A stretch of 64,000 nt of DNA from Njordibacter sp937773555 (GTDB lineage Bacteria; Pseudomonadota; Gammaproteobacteria; Pseudomonadales; Balneatricaceae): contig NZ_CP159830.1 in the NCBI RefSeq assembly GCF_047730085.1, positions 1,178,001-1,242,000 of the forward strand, read 5' to 3'. The notes beneath the pieces are model-generated. The model ran no database searches, had not been told where the DNA came from, and saw only the letters and a program-made list of their open reading frames with translations. The translations under genes and the position numbers were made by a program. Positions 1-9,777 of this stretch are shown in pieces (the stretch's first letter is position 1; the number at the start of each line of letters is the position of its first letter).

Positions 1-169
1 AATGGGTGAGCCTCTAGCGGAGGGAGCCTGGGCTATGCGCTTGCATATAAAGCCTATGATTCGTTTAATTTGGCTGGGAGCCCTGATGATGGCCTTGGGA
101 GGAGTATTAGCGGTATGGGACAAGCGTTATCGGCGAAAAAAATCAACCATTGACGGAGCTCTGCCATGA
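1..169 (+). CDS. ccmF: CcmF, C-terminal end (partial, cut by window edge)
   Basis: The frame read from base 2 is open and ends in TGA at 167-169. It encodes about 55 residues beginning MGEPLAEGAWAMR, followed by HIKPM-IRLIW, one hydrophobic helix and a basic tail (DKRYRRKK). The GEPL..GAW.MR.HIKP..R.IWLG pattern is the typical C-terminus of CcmF, the membrane protein that attaches heme to apocytochrome c in the periplasm. The stop overlaps the next ATG by 4 bp (ATGA), as expected for ccmF-ccmG. Only the tail is visible, so the WWD domain cannot be checked. Confidence 0.9.
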   Translation, partial: MGEPLAEGAWAMRLHIKPMIRLIWLGALMMALGGVLAVWDKRYRRKKSTIDGALP

Positions 170-714
170 ACACCACCACAAAAAGGCTATTGATGCTGTT
201 GCCAACGCTACTGGCCTTTACTTTAGGCCTGTTTTTATACCAGGGTATTGGCCAAGATCCTAATAAAATGGAATCAAGTTTAATTGGCCTTCCGTTGCCA
301 AAATTTAATGCTCAAACGTTAGTATCTCCCAGTAAAAACGTGACTCAAGCAGACATGCTTGGGCAGCCGGCTTTGGTGAACGTGTGGGCCACTTGGTGCC
401 CCACATGTCGTGCTGAGCATGAGTTTTTACTCACAATTGCTAAACAGGAAAATATCCGTATTTATGGTGTTAATTACCATGACCAGCGCCCAGCAGCCCA
501 GCAGTGGTTGCAAGACTTGGGTGACCCTTACGTATTTTCTGTATTTGATCCAAAGGGAGTGTTGGGTATAAATCTGGGTGTAGTGGGCGCTCCAGAAACT
601 TACTTAATTGATGCGCAAGGTGTTGTTATTGACAAGCTTACAGGTGAGCTCAATGAAAGGACCTGGCCTCTGCTTCGCAGTCAATATTTAACTTTGCTGC
701 AGGAAACAAACTAA
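166..714 (+). CDS. ccmG: Thiol:disulfide interchange protein CcmG (DsbE)
   Basis: This is a periplasmic membrane-anchored thioredoxin-fold protein of 182 aa that reduces the apocytochrome c heme-binding cysteines during cytochrome c maturation. Residues 7-26 form an N-terminal membrane anchor. The active site WCPTC lies at 77-81 (Cys78, Cys81), and the cis-proline loop GAPETYLID at 141-149 is the CcmG/DsbE signature. Length matches the family (about 180 aa). It overlaps ccmF by 4 bp and ccmH by 1 bp, so it is translated within the ccm operon. Confidence 0.95.
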   Translation: MNTTTKRLLMLLPTLLAFTLGLFLYQGIGQDPNKMESSLIGLPLPKFNAQTLVSPSKNVTQADMLGQPALVNVWATWCPTCRAEHEFLLTIAKQENIRIYGVNYHDQRPAAQQWLQDLGDPYVFSVFDPKGVLGINLGVVGAPETYLIDAQGVVIDKLTGELNERTWPLLRSQYLTLLQETN

Positions 715-1193
715 TGGTAAAGGTTGCTTTAGTTAGCCTGTTTTTATGTTTGGCAAGTTTGGCTGTTCCACTGGTTCAAGCAGACATTAAATCATACGAA
801 TTTGCAGAGCCAGAAATGGCCCAGCGGTTTGTGGACTTAACCACAGTCTTGCGTTGTCCTAAATGTCAAAACCAAAATTTGGCTGATTCAGATTCGATTA
901 TCGCTAAAGACCTTCGTGAGCAAGTACAAACGTTAATAAATACAGGCCAAACTAATCAACAGATTACTGAATTTATGGTACAGCGCTATGGTAATTTTAT
1001 CTTGTATGACCCACCACTGAACAAAGCTACACTAGTGCTTTGGCTGGCGCCAATTGGCATGGTGCTTATTGGCTTGTGGGCCTTGTGGTTTTTTGGTCGT
1101 AAAACCCATGTTCAGGGTGCGATGTTATCACCATCTGAACAACAAAAGTTGGATCAGCTTTTAGCAGAAAACCGGACTCCGGGCAGGGATTAA
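714..1193 (+). CDS. ccmH: Cytochrome c maturation protein CcmH (short form)
   Basis: This 159-aa protein has a cleavable signal peptide (about 1-23), a three-helix redox domain with LRCPKCQNQNL (Cys48, Cys51) and a C-terminal membrane helix (about 105-127). CcmH interacts with apocytochrome c and passes electrons within the CcmFGH heme-lyase complex. It is the short form, lacking the C-terminal TPR extension of E. coli CcmH. That part is supplied by the separate ccmI gene downstream, as in Pseudomonas. The start overlaps the ccmG stop (TAATG). Confidence 0.95.
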   Translation: MVKVALVSLFLCLASLAVPLVQADIKSYEFAEPEMAQRFVDLTTVLRCPKCQNQNLADSDSIIAKDLREQVQTLINTGQTNQQITEFMVQRYGNFILYDPPLNKATLVLWLAPIGMVLIGLWALWFFGRKTHVQGAMLSPSEQQKLDQLLAENRTPGRD

Positions 1194-1196
1194 ATA

Positions 1197-2420
1197 ATGA
1201 CTGAACTATGGGCAGCTATTGCTCTTTTACTGTGTTTAACCAGTGGTTTTGTGCTGTGGGCTTGGTGGCGACCCCTGCCAGTATCTTCCTCAGCCAATAA
1301 CAGGCATGAGGCGATTGTAGCGCTTTATCGAGTGAAACAAATAGAGCTGGATGAAGAACTTGCTTCAGCGCAGATCAACCGTAGTGACTATGATCAGCGC
1401 TTAGCCGAAATGCAACGGACATTATTGCTAGAAACATCAGATTCCCCAGCCCCTGTTAGCTCGCCCAATCATGCTGGGGGTCTATTATTGTTGTTTATCG
1501 CGTTAGTTATTCCAGTCGCTGGGTTGCTAACCTATATTCAACTAGGGTCATATGGCGGCTTGGAACAAAGTGTTAACTTACAAAATACCCGTTCGATTGC
1601 TGCCTCTTCAACCTCTTTACCAACGCTGGTTAGCAGCCTTGAAGATGAATTGAAAAATAGGCCGAATAATCCAGAAGGATGGTATTTATTGGCCAATAGT
1701 TATATGCAAGCAGAGCAAACTGCTATGGGTATTGCTGCATTTGAGCAGGCATTAAATTATGTTCAGGCTGGAAGCCGTCAACAAGCGGCATTACTAGGTC
1801 AGTATGCGCAAGCTTTGTTCTTCAATGAAGGTGAGTTTAGTCAGCGTGTCAATGAGGCCATTGCTGCAGCGATGGCGCAAGACCCTAAAGATGTGTCAGC
1901 CTTAAGTTTGTTAGGCATTCAAGCTTTTGAAAGCGAAAATTATGATGCGGCTATACAGTTTTGGCAACGTGCTTTGCCTAGAGCGGGTGAGGGTCAGGGT
2001 AAAGCATCACTGCAAGCCGGAATTAACAGTGCACAACAAATGCTCAATGAAGACCCAAGCATGGGGTTAGGTGTGTCTTTACCCATAGAGGTTTCTTTGG
2101 CTAATGGGTTATCAATACCTGAGTCATCCCAAGCAGTACTATTTGTTTATGCTAGGCAGGCTAACCAAGGTATGCCTCTGTTTGCAATCAAACTCAACCC
2201 TAGCAACCTGCCATTAGATGTGCTTCTCACTGATGCGATGGCTCTTCAGCAGGGAACCCGTTTAGCTAATTATAAAACCTTAAACCTTAGTGCCCATGTT
2301 GCTATGGCGGGCTTAGCTGGACAAAAATCTGGTGACTTTATCAGTCAAACCCTAACCGTCACTATTGCTACTGAAGGCACTGAAAAAGTATATTTGACCA
2401 TTGACCAAATCCTGAAGTAA
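1197..2420 (+). CDS. ccmI: Cytochrome c biogenesis protein CcmI (TPR apocytochrome chaperone)
   Basis: The 407-aa protein begins with a membrane helix (about 4-24), a short cytoplasmic segment containing the conserved V-K-Q-ELDEELA pattern near 47-57, and a second helix (about 95-115). A periplasmic TPR region follows (about 145-270, with NPEGWYLLANSYM and DVSALSLLGIQAFE), then a C-terminal beta-rich domain (about 290-405) found in CcmI/CycH proteins. It presents apocytochrome c to the heme lyase. It starts 3 bp after ccmH and is the last ccm gene. The next gene, smc, starts 35 bp later. Confidence 0.93.
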   Translation: MTELWAAIALLLCLTSGFVLWAWWRPLPVSSSANNRHEAIVALYRVKQIELDEELASAQINRSDYDQRLAEMQRTLLLETSDSPAPVSSPNHAGGLLLLFIALVIPVAGLLTYIQLGSYGGLEQSVNLQNTRSIAASSTSLPTLVSSLEDELKNRPNNPEGWYLLANSYMQAEQTAMGIAAFEQALNYVQAGSRQQAALLGQYAQALFFNEGEFSQRVNEAIAAAMAQDPKDVSALSLLGIQAFESENYDAAIQFWQRALPRAGEGQGKASLQAGINSAQQMLNEDPSMGLGVSLPIEVSLANGLSIPESSQAVLFVYARQANQGMPLFAIKLNPSNLPLDVLLTDAMALQQGTRLANYKTLNLSAHVAMAGLAGQKSGDFISQTLTVTIATEGTEKVYLTIDQILK

Positions 2421-2455
2421 CCTACTTCAAAGAATAACAATATTAGAGTTTATAG

Positions 2456-5400
2456 ATGCGCCTAAAGAGCATCAAATTAGCTGGTTTTAAATCATTTGTT
2501 GATCCCACCAAGGTCAGCTTACCTAGCAACCTGTGTGCTGTGGTTGGCCCCAATGGTTGCGGTAAATCTAACGTTATCGATGCAGTGCGTTGGGTGATGG
2601 GAGAAAGTTCAGCCAAAAACTTGCGTGGCGAAAGTGCTACTGATGTAATTTTTAATGGATCCTCTAGTCGCCAACCTGTTGGCCAAGCTACTGTTGAGCT
2701 CATGTTCGACAATCAAGATCGCACCTTAGCTGGTGAATTTGCTGGCTACAATGAGGTGTCAATCCGTCGGAAGGTAACTCGTGAAGGCCTGTCTACCTAT
2801 TTTTTAAATGGCCAGAAGTGCCGTAGACGTGATGTTACAGATTTATTTTTAGGCACTGGCCTTGGACCTCGAAGCTATTCTATTATTGAGCAGGGCATGA
2901 TTTCTCGCTTAATTGAATCTAGGCCGGAAGAGCTACGTGTTTACATTGAGGAAGCCGCTGGTATTTCTCGCTATAAAGAGCGTCGACGTGAAACTTCTAA
3001 TAGAATCAGCCGAAGCCGTGAAAACCTAGCGCGCTTGCAAGACATTAGAGAAGAACTTGGTCGGCAATTAGAGACTCTAAAACAGCAAGCGACTGCAGCA
3101 GAGCAATACACCCAGTTAAAACAAAATGAACGTCAACATAAGTCTCAGCTTGCAGCGCTGCAATGGCGTGATTTACGACAAAAGCTTGCAGATCAGCGCG
3201 TTCACATGGGTCGTATTGAAGACGAAATTGTTTTACAACGCAGCGAACAAGATGCCCGTTTTGCACAAATAGATGTACAAAAAAATGATTTATCGGTGCT
3301 CAATGATGCCTTCACCCAGGAACAAGGCGAGTTTTACAGTTTGGGTGCTGGTATTGCCCGCTTAGAACAAACCATAGAGCATCAAAAGCAACAGCAGCAA
3401 AGATGGCAGGCCGATACCACTGAAGCAGAGCAACAGCTTCGCCGTATCGAAGAAGCATGTGCTATCGATGGCAAAGAACTGAGTCATTTAAGTCAGGAAC
3501 AAGATGAGCTTGCATTAGACACGGAATTAGCCTCAGAACAACTGCTTGAAGCCCAGACATGGTTTCAAGAACAAGAAGAGCATCGCCAAAGCTGGCAGCT
3601 TTTATGGCAGCAAAAAAATGATCAGCAAGCGCATTTAAAGAGTGCCATTGAAGTCGCTAAAATGGGCTTGCAGCACCAACAACAGCAAGCGGTCCAAACG
3701 CAACAAGATCGCCAAAAAAGCGTCACCGAGTTGGATGGCTTAAGCCTGCCGAACACGGATGATGTCAGGCTATTAGAAGAGCAGATTGACCAGCACCAGC
3801 AGCAGCAACAAGATTTGACAGAGCAGCTTTCAACGTTGGAGCATCAGCTTTTAACATTAAGACAGTATGAGCGTGAACACCAGGAACAGCTAGACGGACA
3901 GGTACAGGAGCTTGGGACCTTATCAGGCCAACTAGCGTCTTTGCGCGTTTTGCTAACAGAGACTGAGCAGGATGCGGCGCAGTTGCCCACCCAGTGGCAC
4001 GCTGATGTCAGTCAGAAACTGATCGATACTATGCATGTTGAGAGTGGTTGGGAAGCTGCTGCAGAGCATGTATTACAAGACTGGCTTGGAGGTTATTTGC
4101 TGGCCCAACTGCCAGATAAATCTGTAGGTAAGCTGTCTGATGTTAGGGGGCTAGCATTGCTGGTACCCTTTTTGGATCAAAAGCCTAAGGGTGGCATTAT
4201 GCCTTTTTCAACTTTACTTGAAAAGCTTGACGCGCCTGCTGGATTAGAAGGTTTGTTGGCGCAAGTTTATGTAGCAGACAACTGGCATGAAGCTAACGAC
4301 TTACTCGCCAGTTTGCCAATCTATGCCAGTATTATTCTGCCAGACGGCTTATGGTTGGGCCATGGCTGGATACGCACTCCGCCAAGAAAAGGTAGTGCTA
4401 CTGGGGTATTAAGGCGTAAGCACCAGCTTCAAACTTTGGCATTGCAGCAGGAAACGTTGCTCGAACTGCAGCACGCTACCCAAACAAAACTAACATCGGT
4501 TCGAGAGGGCGCGTTGGCAGCGGAACATAGGTTAAATCAACTCCGTCAAAAATGGCAGCTGGGTCAAAATCAGTATCAGCAACAGCAGCAAGCGCTGGCA
4601 TTAGTGCAGCTAAAAAGTCAACAAGGCCTAGTGCAACAGCAAAACTTGCTTCAACGTATTCAAGAACAAGCCGTTAGATTGCGACACTTAGATGACGCAA
4701 TTGCAGTTTTGCAAGAGGAATTGAGTGAGCATCAATTGGTGTTAGAGACAGCGCAGCTGAATTTGCCAGAGTTGGAAGCAGATAAGCAAAGTACAGAAGC
4801 TCAGTTAAGTCAAGCAAGGCTAGGGTTTAGTCAAAAACAACAACAGGTCATTCAGCTTCAGGCGCGTATGGACGTTGTTTTGGCGCAAAAGACTAGTTTG
4901 GGGCGGTCAATTGAGCGCATGCAAGAGCAGCGGGTTGAGTGGCGTGATAAGCAAGCTGAAATTCAATCTAGAGGTGATCTGCACCATGCTGAAGATAACC
5001 TATCGGATAGCCTGACGGACCAGTTAGAAGCGTTGCTTATACGTCGCTTGGATACAGAGACTGCGATGGAGCAGCAGCGTCATGGTATTAACAATCTAGA
5101 GCAGTTGATACGCCAGCTAGAACAGCAGCAATTAAAACAAGAGCATGATATCCAGCAAAAGGATGTGCTTTTGCAGGATCAACGCTTAATAGAACGCGAG
5201 TTAGAGGTGAATGCAGATCATATTAAGCACGCGATGATTGAGCAAAATGTCCGAGTCGAAAAGCTTGCTGAAATCTTGCCTGAGTTGATAGATCAAAAAA
5301 AATTAAGCACTCTACTAGAGCAGTGTCAGAACCGCATTAAAAAATTAGGCGCAATTAATCTAGTAGCCATTGAAGAATATAAACTGCAACTAGAACGTAA

Positions 5401-5956
5401 AACATTTCTCGATCATCAGTATGACGAGTTAATTGAAGCTTTAAATAGTTTAGAGCAGGCCATTTTTAAGATTGATAAAGAAACTCGCGCGCGATTTAAA
5501 CAAACTTTTGACACGGTTAATGAAAGTTTAAATACCTTGTTCCCCAAAGTGTTTGGCGGTGGACGCGCTTCCCTTGAACTTACTGATGACGATATGCTTG
5601 CAACAGGTGTCACCATCATGGCGCAACCCCCGGGTAAAAGAAATAGTAGTATTCACCTCTTATCAGGTGGAGAAAAGGCTTTGACTGCGATTGCTTTAGT
5701 GTTTTCTATTTTTCAGCTCAACCCGTCACCTTTTTGTATGTTAGACGAAGTAGATGCCCCTCTTGATGATGCTAATGTGGAGCGATATGCGCGCTTAGTT
5801 AAAGAAATGTCATCTCAGGTGCAATTTATTTATATTAGTCATAATAAAATTGCCATGGAAATGGCGACTCAGTTACTCGGAGTTACTATGCAAGAAGCGG
5901 GTGTTTCTCGAGTGGTAAGTGTGGATGTAGCCCAAGCAATTAATATGACAGAGTAA
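2456..5956 (+). CDS. smc: Chromosome partition protein SMC
   Basis: This 1166-aa ATPase condenses and segregates the chromosome together with the kleisin ScpA and with ScpB, both also encoded in this window. The N-terminal ATPase lobe has Walker A GPNGCGKSN at 31-39. Long glutamine-rich coiled coils flank a hinge region (about 505-640). The C-terminal lobe has the ABC signature LLSGGEK and Walker B FCMLDEVDAPLDDANV near its end. Length is typical of bacterial SMC. The gene order smc-zipA-ligA is characteristic of Pseudomonas-like gammaproteobacteria, which use SMC rather than MukB. The ribosome binding site is weak. Confidence 0.97.
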   Translation: MRLKSIKLAGFKSFVDPTKVSLPSNLCAVVGPNGCGKSNVIDAVRWVMGESSAKNLRGESATDVIFNGSSSRQPVGQATVELMFDNQDRTLAGEFAGYNEVSIRRKVTREGLSTYFLNGQKCRRRDVTDLFLGTGLGPRSYSIIEQGMISRLIESRPEELRVYIEEAAGISRYKERRRETSNRISRSRENLARLQDIREELGRQLETLKQQATAAEQYTQLKQNERQHKSQLAALQWRDLRQKLADQRVHMGRIEDEIVLQRSEQDARFAQIDVQKNDLSVLNDAFTQEQGEFYSLGAGIARLEQTIEHQKQQQQRWQADTTEAEQQLRRIEEACAIDGKELSHLSQEQDELALDTELASEQLLEAQTWFQEQEEHRQSWQLLWQQKNDQQAHLKSAIEVAKMGLQHQQQQAVQTQQDRQKSVTELDGLSLPNTDDVRLLEEQIDQHQQQQQDLTEQLSTLEHQLLTLRQYEREHQEQLDGQVQELGTLSGQLASLRVLLTETEQDAAQLPTQWHADVSQKLIDTMHVESGWEAAAEHVLQDWLGGYLLAQLPDKSVGKLSDVRGLALLVPFLDQKPKGGIMPFSTLLEKLDAPAGLEGLLAQVYVADNWHEANDLLASLPIYASIILPDGLWLGHGWIRTPPRKGSATGVLRRKHQLQTLALQQETLLELQHATQTKLTSVREGALAAEHRLNQLRQKWQLGQNQYQQQQQALALVQLKSQQGLVQQQNLLQRIQEQAVRLRHLDDAIAVLQEELSEHQLVLETAQLNLPELEADKQSTEAQLSQARLGFSQKQQQVIQLQARMDVVLAQKTSLGRSIERMQEQRVEWRDKQAEIQSRGDLHHAEDNLSDSLTDQLEALLIRRLDTETAMEQQRHGINNLEQLIRQLEQQQLKQEHDIQQKDVLLQDQRLIERELEVNADHIKHAMIEQNVRVEKLAEILPELIDQKKLSTLLEQCQNRIKKLGAINLVAIEEYKLQLERKTFLDHQYDELIEALNSLEQAIFKIDKETRARFKQTFDTVNESLNTLFPKVFGGGRASLELTDDDMLATGVTIMAQPPGKRNSSIHLLSGGEKALTAIALVFSIFQLNPSPFCMLDEVDAPLDDANVERYARLVKEMSSQVQFIYISHNKIAMEMATQLLGVTMQEAGVSRVVSVDVAQAINMTE

Positions 5957-6046
5957 CTGCTGCCTTTTTAAGCATTAAATTAGGCACTATTGTTAGGTTT
6001 TATTGGCTTTAATGTGTATATCCTTAAATAAGTCTATAAAAACAAC

Positions 6047-6110
6047 GCCTAAAGGTGTTATATCTATAATTTTGGAGGTATAGTCTAATTCTACCATTTA
6101 GGCTTTTTTT
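6047..6110 (+). terminator. Possible long-loop terminator or structured leader between smc and zipA
   Basis: GCCTAAA (6047-6053) can pair with TTTAGGC (6097-6103), and the second arm is followed directly by seven T residues (6104-6110). The intervening 43 bases can hold a small inner stem (GGTA/TACC). The arm-plus-T-tract layout suggests an intrinsic terminator for smc, but the wide loop makes this uncertain. A structured zipA leader is the alternative. Confidence 0.35.
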
Positions 6111-6146
6111 GGCCCATAATAAAAATTTTTAAAGATCAATAATCTT

Positions 6147-7613
6147 ATGACGTTAACAGCTTGGTTATTAGTGTTTGGTGGTTTAACTGTTACTGCGATA
6201 GTAATAGACGGTTTGCGAAGAATGTTTGCCAGCCACGCAGCTCTAAAAATTGATATTGATGAAAGTTTATGTGGTCTGCATCAAGAAGAGTTCACTAGCG
6301 AGCTTCCAAACGGTGGAGCAAGGGCTGTTGGACCTGGAGTTATTGTTTTGGCATCTAGCGATGGCAGCGACTCTGACATCGAGCCCTATGCTGAACTGGA
6401 GCCTATGGCACTTGAGTTGGGCGATATAACGCTTGACGAAGTCTCAGTTGAACCCTTTCTGGAGATTGAAGTTGAAGAAGCTTCAGTTGAGCCCTCGCTA
6501 GAAATCAAAGTTGAAGCAACGGCCTCTTTAGTTGAGGCTGATACTGCCGTGCTTGCAGTTGAAGATCGTCATGAAGAACTCCAAGAGCAATTCCAACAAC
6601 AACTTCACCAAGATGATGCCGAACTTTTTCTGCACGATGAATCAGATGATCAAGATGCTTTGGTGTCTGGTGGCATTGATACGCACCCCAATGAAGAAAA
6701 TTTCATCCTTGAATCGGTGCCAGTGAACGAAAGTATTGCAGCAAATGCTGTGTTGACTGAGACCGCTGATGCCGGGGAAATAGACTCAGACGTCGTTGCT
6801 GATGCACGGGTGCCTTCGTTAAATTTTGACCCTACACGGCCAGTGCATGAATGGGTAGAAACAAATTCAATGGTGCAAAGCGACTTATTTGCAGAGCAAG
6901 ACCTTACAGAGTTAGCTACTGTTAAAAGTCATGTGCCTCATGAGCTGCTTGAAAGCAGTGATGATATTTTGTTTAGTGATACAGGCATAGAGGATATAGC
7001 TGCCAGCGGGGCTGAGCACTTGGCAAAAATTAGTCAAGACGAAAGCCTCTCTACCAAATTAGCCAAAGTCACCTCCATGACCTTTGGTAAAAAACTACTC
7101 AGCCGCAAGCGTGTAGCTGCTCAGTCTGCGCTTGACCTAGCTTTAGTGGAAGAGCGGTCCAACAATGTTCCTGCTGTAGAACAAGTAATTAGTATTCTTG
7201 TCACTGCCAATGACACGCAAGGTTTTTATGGTAGTCAGTTACTTAAGCTAGTTGAAGCGTGTGGACTAGTTCATGGTGAAATGGATATATTCCATCGGTT
7301 CGAAGATGGTCTGAGATTAGGCAAAACCCAATTTAGTATGGCCAACATGATGGAGCCAGGGACCTTTAATCTAAAAGAAATGGAACATTTACACAGCCCA
7401 GGGGTAGTTTTCTTTTTGGGTTTGCCAACTGCTCAAGACAGCATGCAAGCATTTGACTATATGCTCGAAACTGCGCAGTGCTTAGCCACTAATCTTGGTG
7501 GTGAGGTGCTTGATGAACAACGAAGTGTAATGCGTCCACAAACTATTGAGCATTGCCGCCAACAAATTCGTGAATTTGAGCGACGTAACATGACCCGACG
7601 CGCACAGCTTTAA
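6147..7613 (+). CDS. zipA: Cell division protein ZipA
   Basis: ZipA tethers FtsZ filaments to the inner membrane at the division septum. This 488-aa version has the expected N-terminal membrane anchor (about 3-21) followed by a basic patch (GLRRMF). A very long acidic linker spans about 70-335, and the C-terminal FtsZ-binding domain covers about 340-485 (EQVISILVTAND, GSQLLKLVEACGL, FFLGLPTAQDSMQAFDYML). E. coli ZipA is 328 aa, so the linker is clearly extended. It contains two adjacent 13-residue copies (98-110 and 111-123) of an E-[VA]-SVEP-[FS]-LEI-[EK]-VE motif. The gene lies between smc and ligA as in related genomes. Confidence 0.93.
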   Translation: MTLTAWLLVFGGLTVTAIVIDGLRRMFASHAALKIDIDESLCGLHQEEFTSELPNGGARAVGPGVIVLASSDGSDSDIEPYAELEPMALELGDITLDEVSVEPFLEIEVEEASVEPSLEIKVEATASLVEADTAVLAVEDRHEELQEQFQQQLHQDDAELFLHDESDDQDALVSGGIDTHPNEENFILESVPVNESIAANAVLTETADAGEIDSDVVADARVPSLNFDPTRPVHEWVETNSMVQSDLFAEQDLTELATVKSHVPHELLESSDDILFSDTGIEDIAASGAEHLAKISQDESLSTKLAKVTSMTFGKKLLSRKRVAAQSALDLALVEERSNNVPAVEQVISILVTANDTQGFYGSQLLKLVEACGLVHGEMDIFHRFEDGLRLGKTQFSMANMMEPGTFNLKEMEHLHSPGVVFFLGLPTAQDSMQAFDYMLETAQCLATNLGGEVLDEQRSVMRPQTIEHCRQQIREFERRNMTRRAQL

Positions 7614-7637
7614 TTCATCATTAGTCTGAAGTTATTC

Positions 7638-9692
7638 ATGTCAAATTCTGCCAAAACGCCACTAGACGTTATTAAACAACAACTACGCCAGCATAACCAT
7701 AGTTACTATATATTGGACGACCCCAGTATTCCTGATGCGGAATATGATCGTCTAATGCAACAATTATTAACTATAGAGGCAGAACATCCACAATGGGTGA
7801 CTGCAGATTCTCCCAGCCAACGAGTAGGAGATAAGCCCCTCGCAGGTTTTCAACAAGTGACCCATGCCCTACCTATGTTGTCTTTGGATAACGCCTTTAA
7901 CGGGGAAGATCTGCGAGAATTTGATCGCCGTGTTAGAGAGCGCCTGAACAAGTCTTCTGGTAGACCCGTAGAAGAAGATATCATCTACGCCTGTGAGCCT
8001 AAACTAGACGGCATCGCCGTAAGCCTTACGTATAAAAACGGCCTATTAGTTACCGGAGCAACCCGAGGTGATGGTAGTCGTGGCGAAGACATTACTCAAA
8101 ATATGCGCACCTTAGACTCGGTACCTTTGCGCCTTATAGGCAAAGGTTGGCCTGAAACTTTAGAAATCCGTGGCGAAGTTTACATGCCTAGTGCAGGATT
8201 TGAAGCCCTTAATAAAAGTTTGCTTGATAAAGGTTTAAAGACTTATGTCAATCCCAGAAATACGGCAGCTGGAAGCTTGCGACAGCTAGATAGCAAAGTT
8301 ACTGCCCAAAGACCGCTAGAACTATGTGCCTATAGCATTGGCCTGGTTAGCGATAAAAATGCTTTGCCAACAAAACACTTTGATATTCTACACCAGCTCC
8401 AAGCCTGGGGTTTTAAGATAAATGCTGAAATGCGTCGGGTGCAGGGGATTGAAGCGTGTCTAAACTACTACCAAGCATTAGCCTCTAAGCGTACTCTTTT
8501 GGCCTATGAAATTGATGGTATCGTCTTTAAGGTTGATCAATTAGAACTGCAAAAAAGCTTAGGTTTTGTTGCTCGTGCTCCCCGTTGGGCAATTGCCCAT
8601 AAATTTCCTGCCCAAGAAGAAATGACTCAACTTTTAAAAGTTGATTTTCAGGTTGGGCGGACAGGAGTAGTGACCCCTGTAGCGCGTCTTAAACCTGTTT
8701 TTGTGGGTGGTGTCACTGTCAGTAATGCCACTTTACATAATATGGACGAAATACGGCGATTAGACCTGCATTTAGGTGATACAGTAATAGTAAGGCGAGC
8801 GGGTGATGTAATCCCTAAGGTTGTTAAAGTGGTGCTGGAGCGTCGCCAAGTGCCAGCAGAGATAATAAACCCGCCAGCGACGTGCCCAATGTGTGATGGG
8901 CCTGTAGAAAGAGAAGAGGGTGAGGCTGCCTTAAGGTGTGTTAACGGCTTAACTTGTGGTGCTCAAATCGTGCAGGCGATTAAACACTTTGTCTCTCGTA
9001 AAGCTATGGACATTGATGGCCTAGGCGAAAAGCAAGTTCAAACTTTAGTTGAAATGGGTAAAGTTAAGCATGTTGCAGATTTATATACCTTAGACCATCT
9101 AGCGTTAGTGGGCATGGATCGCATGGGAGAGAAATCAGCCAGCAATCTCCTATCTGCCTTGCAAAAAAGTAAATCCACCAGTTTAGCTAAATTTCTGTTT
9201 AGCCTAGGAATTCGTGAAGTTGGCGAGGCCACTGCTCGCAGCTTAGCGATACACTTCGGCGGTTTAGCAAATATTAAATCGGCTGATATGGAAAGCCTAT
9301 TAGCCGTAGAGGATGTGGGCCCTATCGTAGCAAATCGGATTCTTCACTTTTTTGCTGACAATGACACTCTTGCAGTGGTTGAAGCGTTACAAAGTGCGGG
9401 TTTGCAGTGGCTAGAATTTGATCCTGCAGAAGTCCAGTCTAAGCAACAAAGTTTACCATTTAATGCGCTTACCTTCGTTGTCACTGGCACACTAGCTAGC
9501 TTATCTCGTGACGAGCTCAAATTTCAATTACAAGAATTGGGAGCCAAAGTGATGTCAAGTGTGTCCAAGAAAACTGACTACCTTGTAGCAGGAGAGAAAG
9601 CTGGCTCTAAACTTGAGAAAGCGCAAGCCCTGCAGGTAGCTGTGCTAGATGAGTCTCAAGCCCTTAGTATGATCGCCAAAGCCTTAGATTAA
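7638..9692 (+). CDS. ligA: NAD-dependent DNA ligase LigA
   Basis: LigA seals nicks during replication and repair using NAD+. The 684-aa protein shows the full domain set: an NAD-binding Ia region (YYILDDPSIPDAEYDRLM at 23-40), the adenylation motif CEPKLDG with nucleophile Lys122, and an OB fold (about 325-405). A four-cysteine zinc finger follows (CPMC near 417 with the later RCVNGLTC). A helix-hairpin-helix block and a C-terminal BRCT domain complete it (from about 605, with FVVTGTLASLSRDEL and the KTDYLVAGEKAGSKLEKA sequence). It follows zipA by 24 bp. Confidence 0.97.
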   Translation: MSNSAKTPLDVIKQQLRQHNHSYYILDDPSIPDAEYDRLMQQLLTIEAEHPQWVTADSPSQRVGDKPLAGFQQVTHALPMLSLDNAFNGEDLREFDRRVRERLNKSSGRPVEEDIIYACEPKLDGIAVSLTYKNGLLVTGATRGDGSRGEDITQNMRTLDSVPLRLIGKGWPETLEIRGEVYMPSAGFEALNKSLLDKGLKTYVNPRNTAAGSLRQLDSKVTAQRPLELCAYSIGLVSDKNALPTKHFDILHQLQAWGFKINAEMRRVQGIEACLNYYQALASKRTLLAYEIDGIVFKVDQLELQKSLGFVARAPRWAIAHKFPAQEEMTQLLKVDFQVGRTGVVTPVARLKPVFVGGVTVSNATLHNMDEIRRLDLHLGDTVIVRRAGDVIPKVVKVVLERRQVPAEIINPPATCPMCDGPVEREEGEAALRCVNGLTCGAQIVQAIKHFVSRKAMDIDGLGEKQVQTLVEMGKVKHVADLYTLDHLALVGMDRMGEKSASNLLSALQKSKSTSLAKFLFSLGIREVGEATARSLAIHFGGLANIKSADMESLLAVEDVGPIVANRILHFFADNDTLAVVEALQSAGLQWLEFDPAEVQSKQQSLPFNALTFVVTGTLASLSRDELKFQLQELGAKVMSSVSKKTDYLVAGEKAGSKLEKAQALQVAVLDESQALSMIAKALD

Positions 9693-9777
9693 GGATTCAA
9701 GTGTTACTTAGCCACAAGGTAGGCCGTCCTCAATTGTGGGGTCAGGTTAAAATGCAGTTTAAAGGAACATAGTCACC

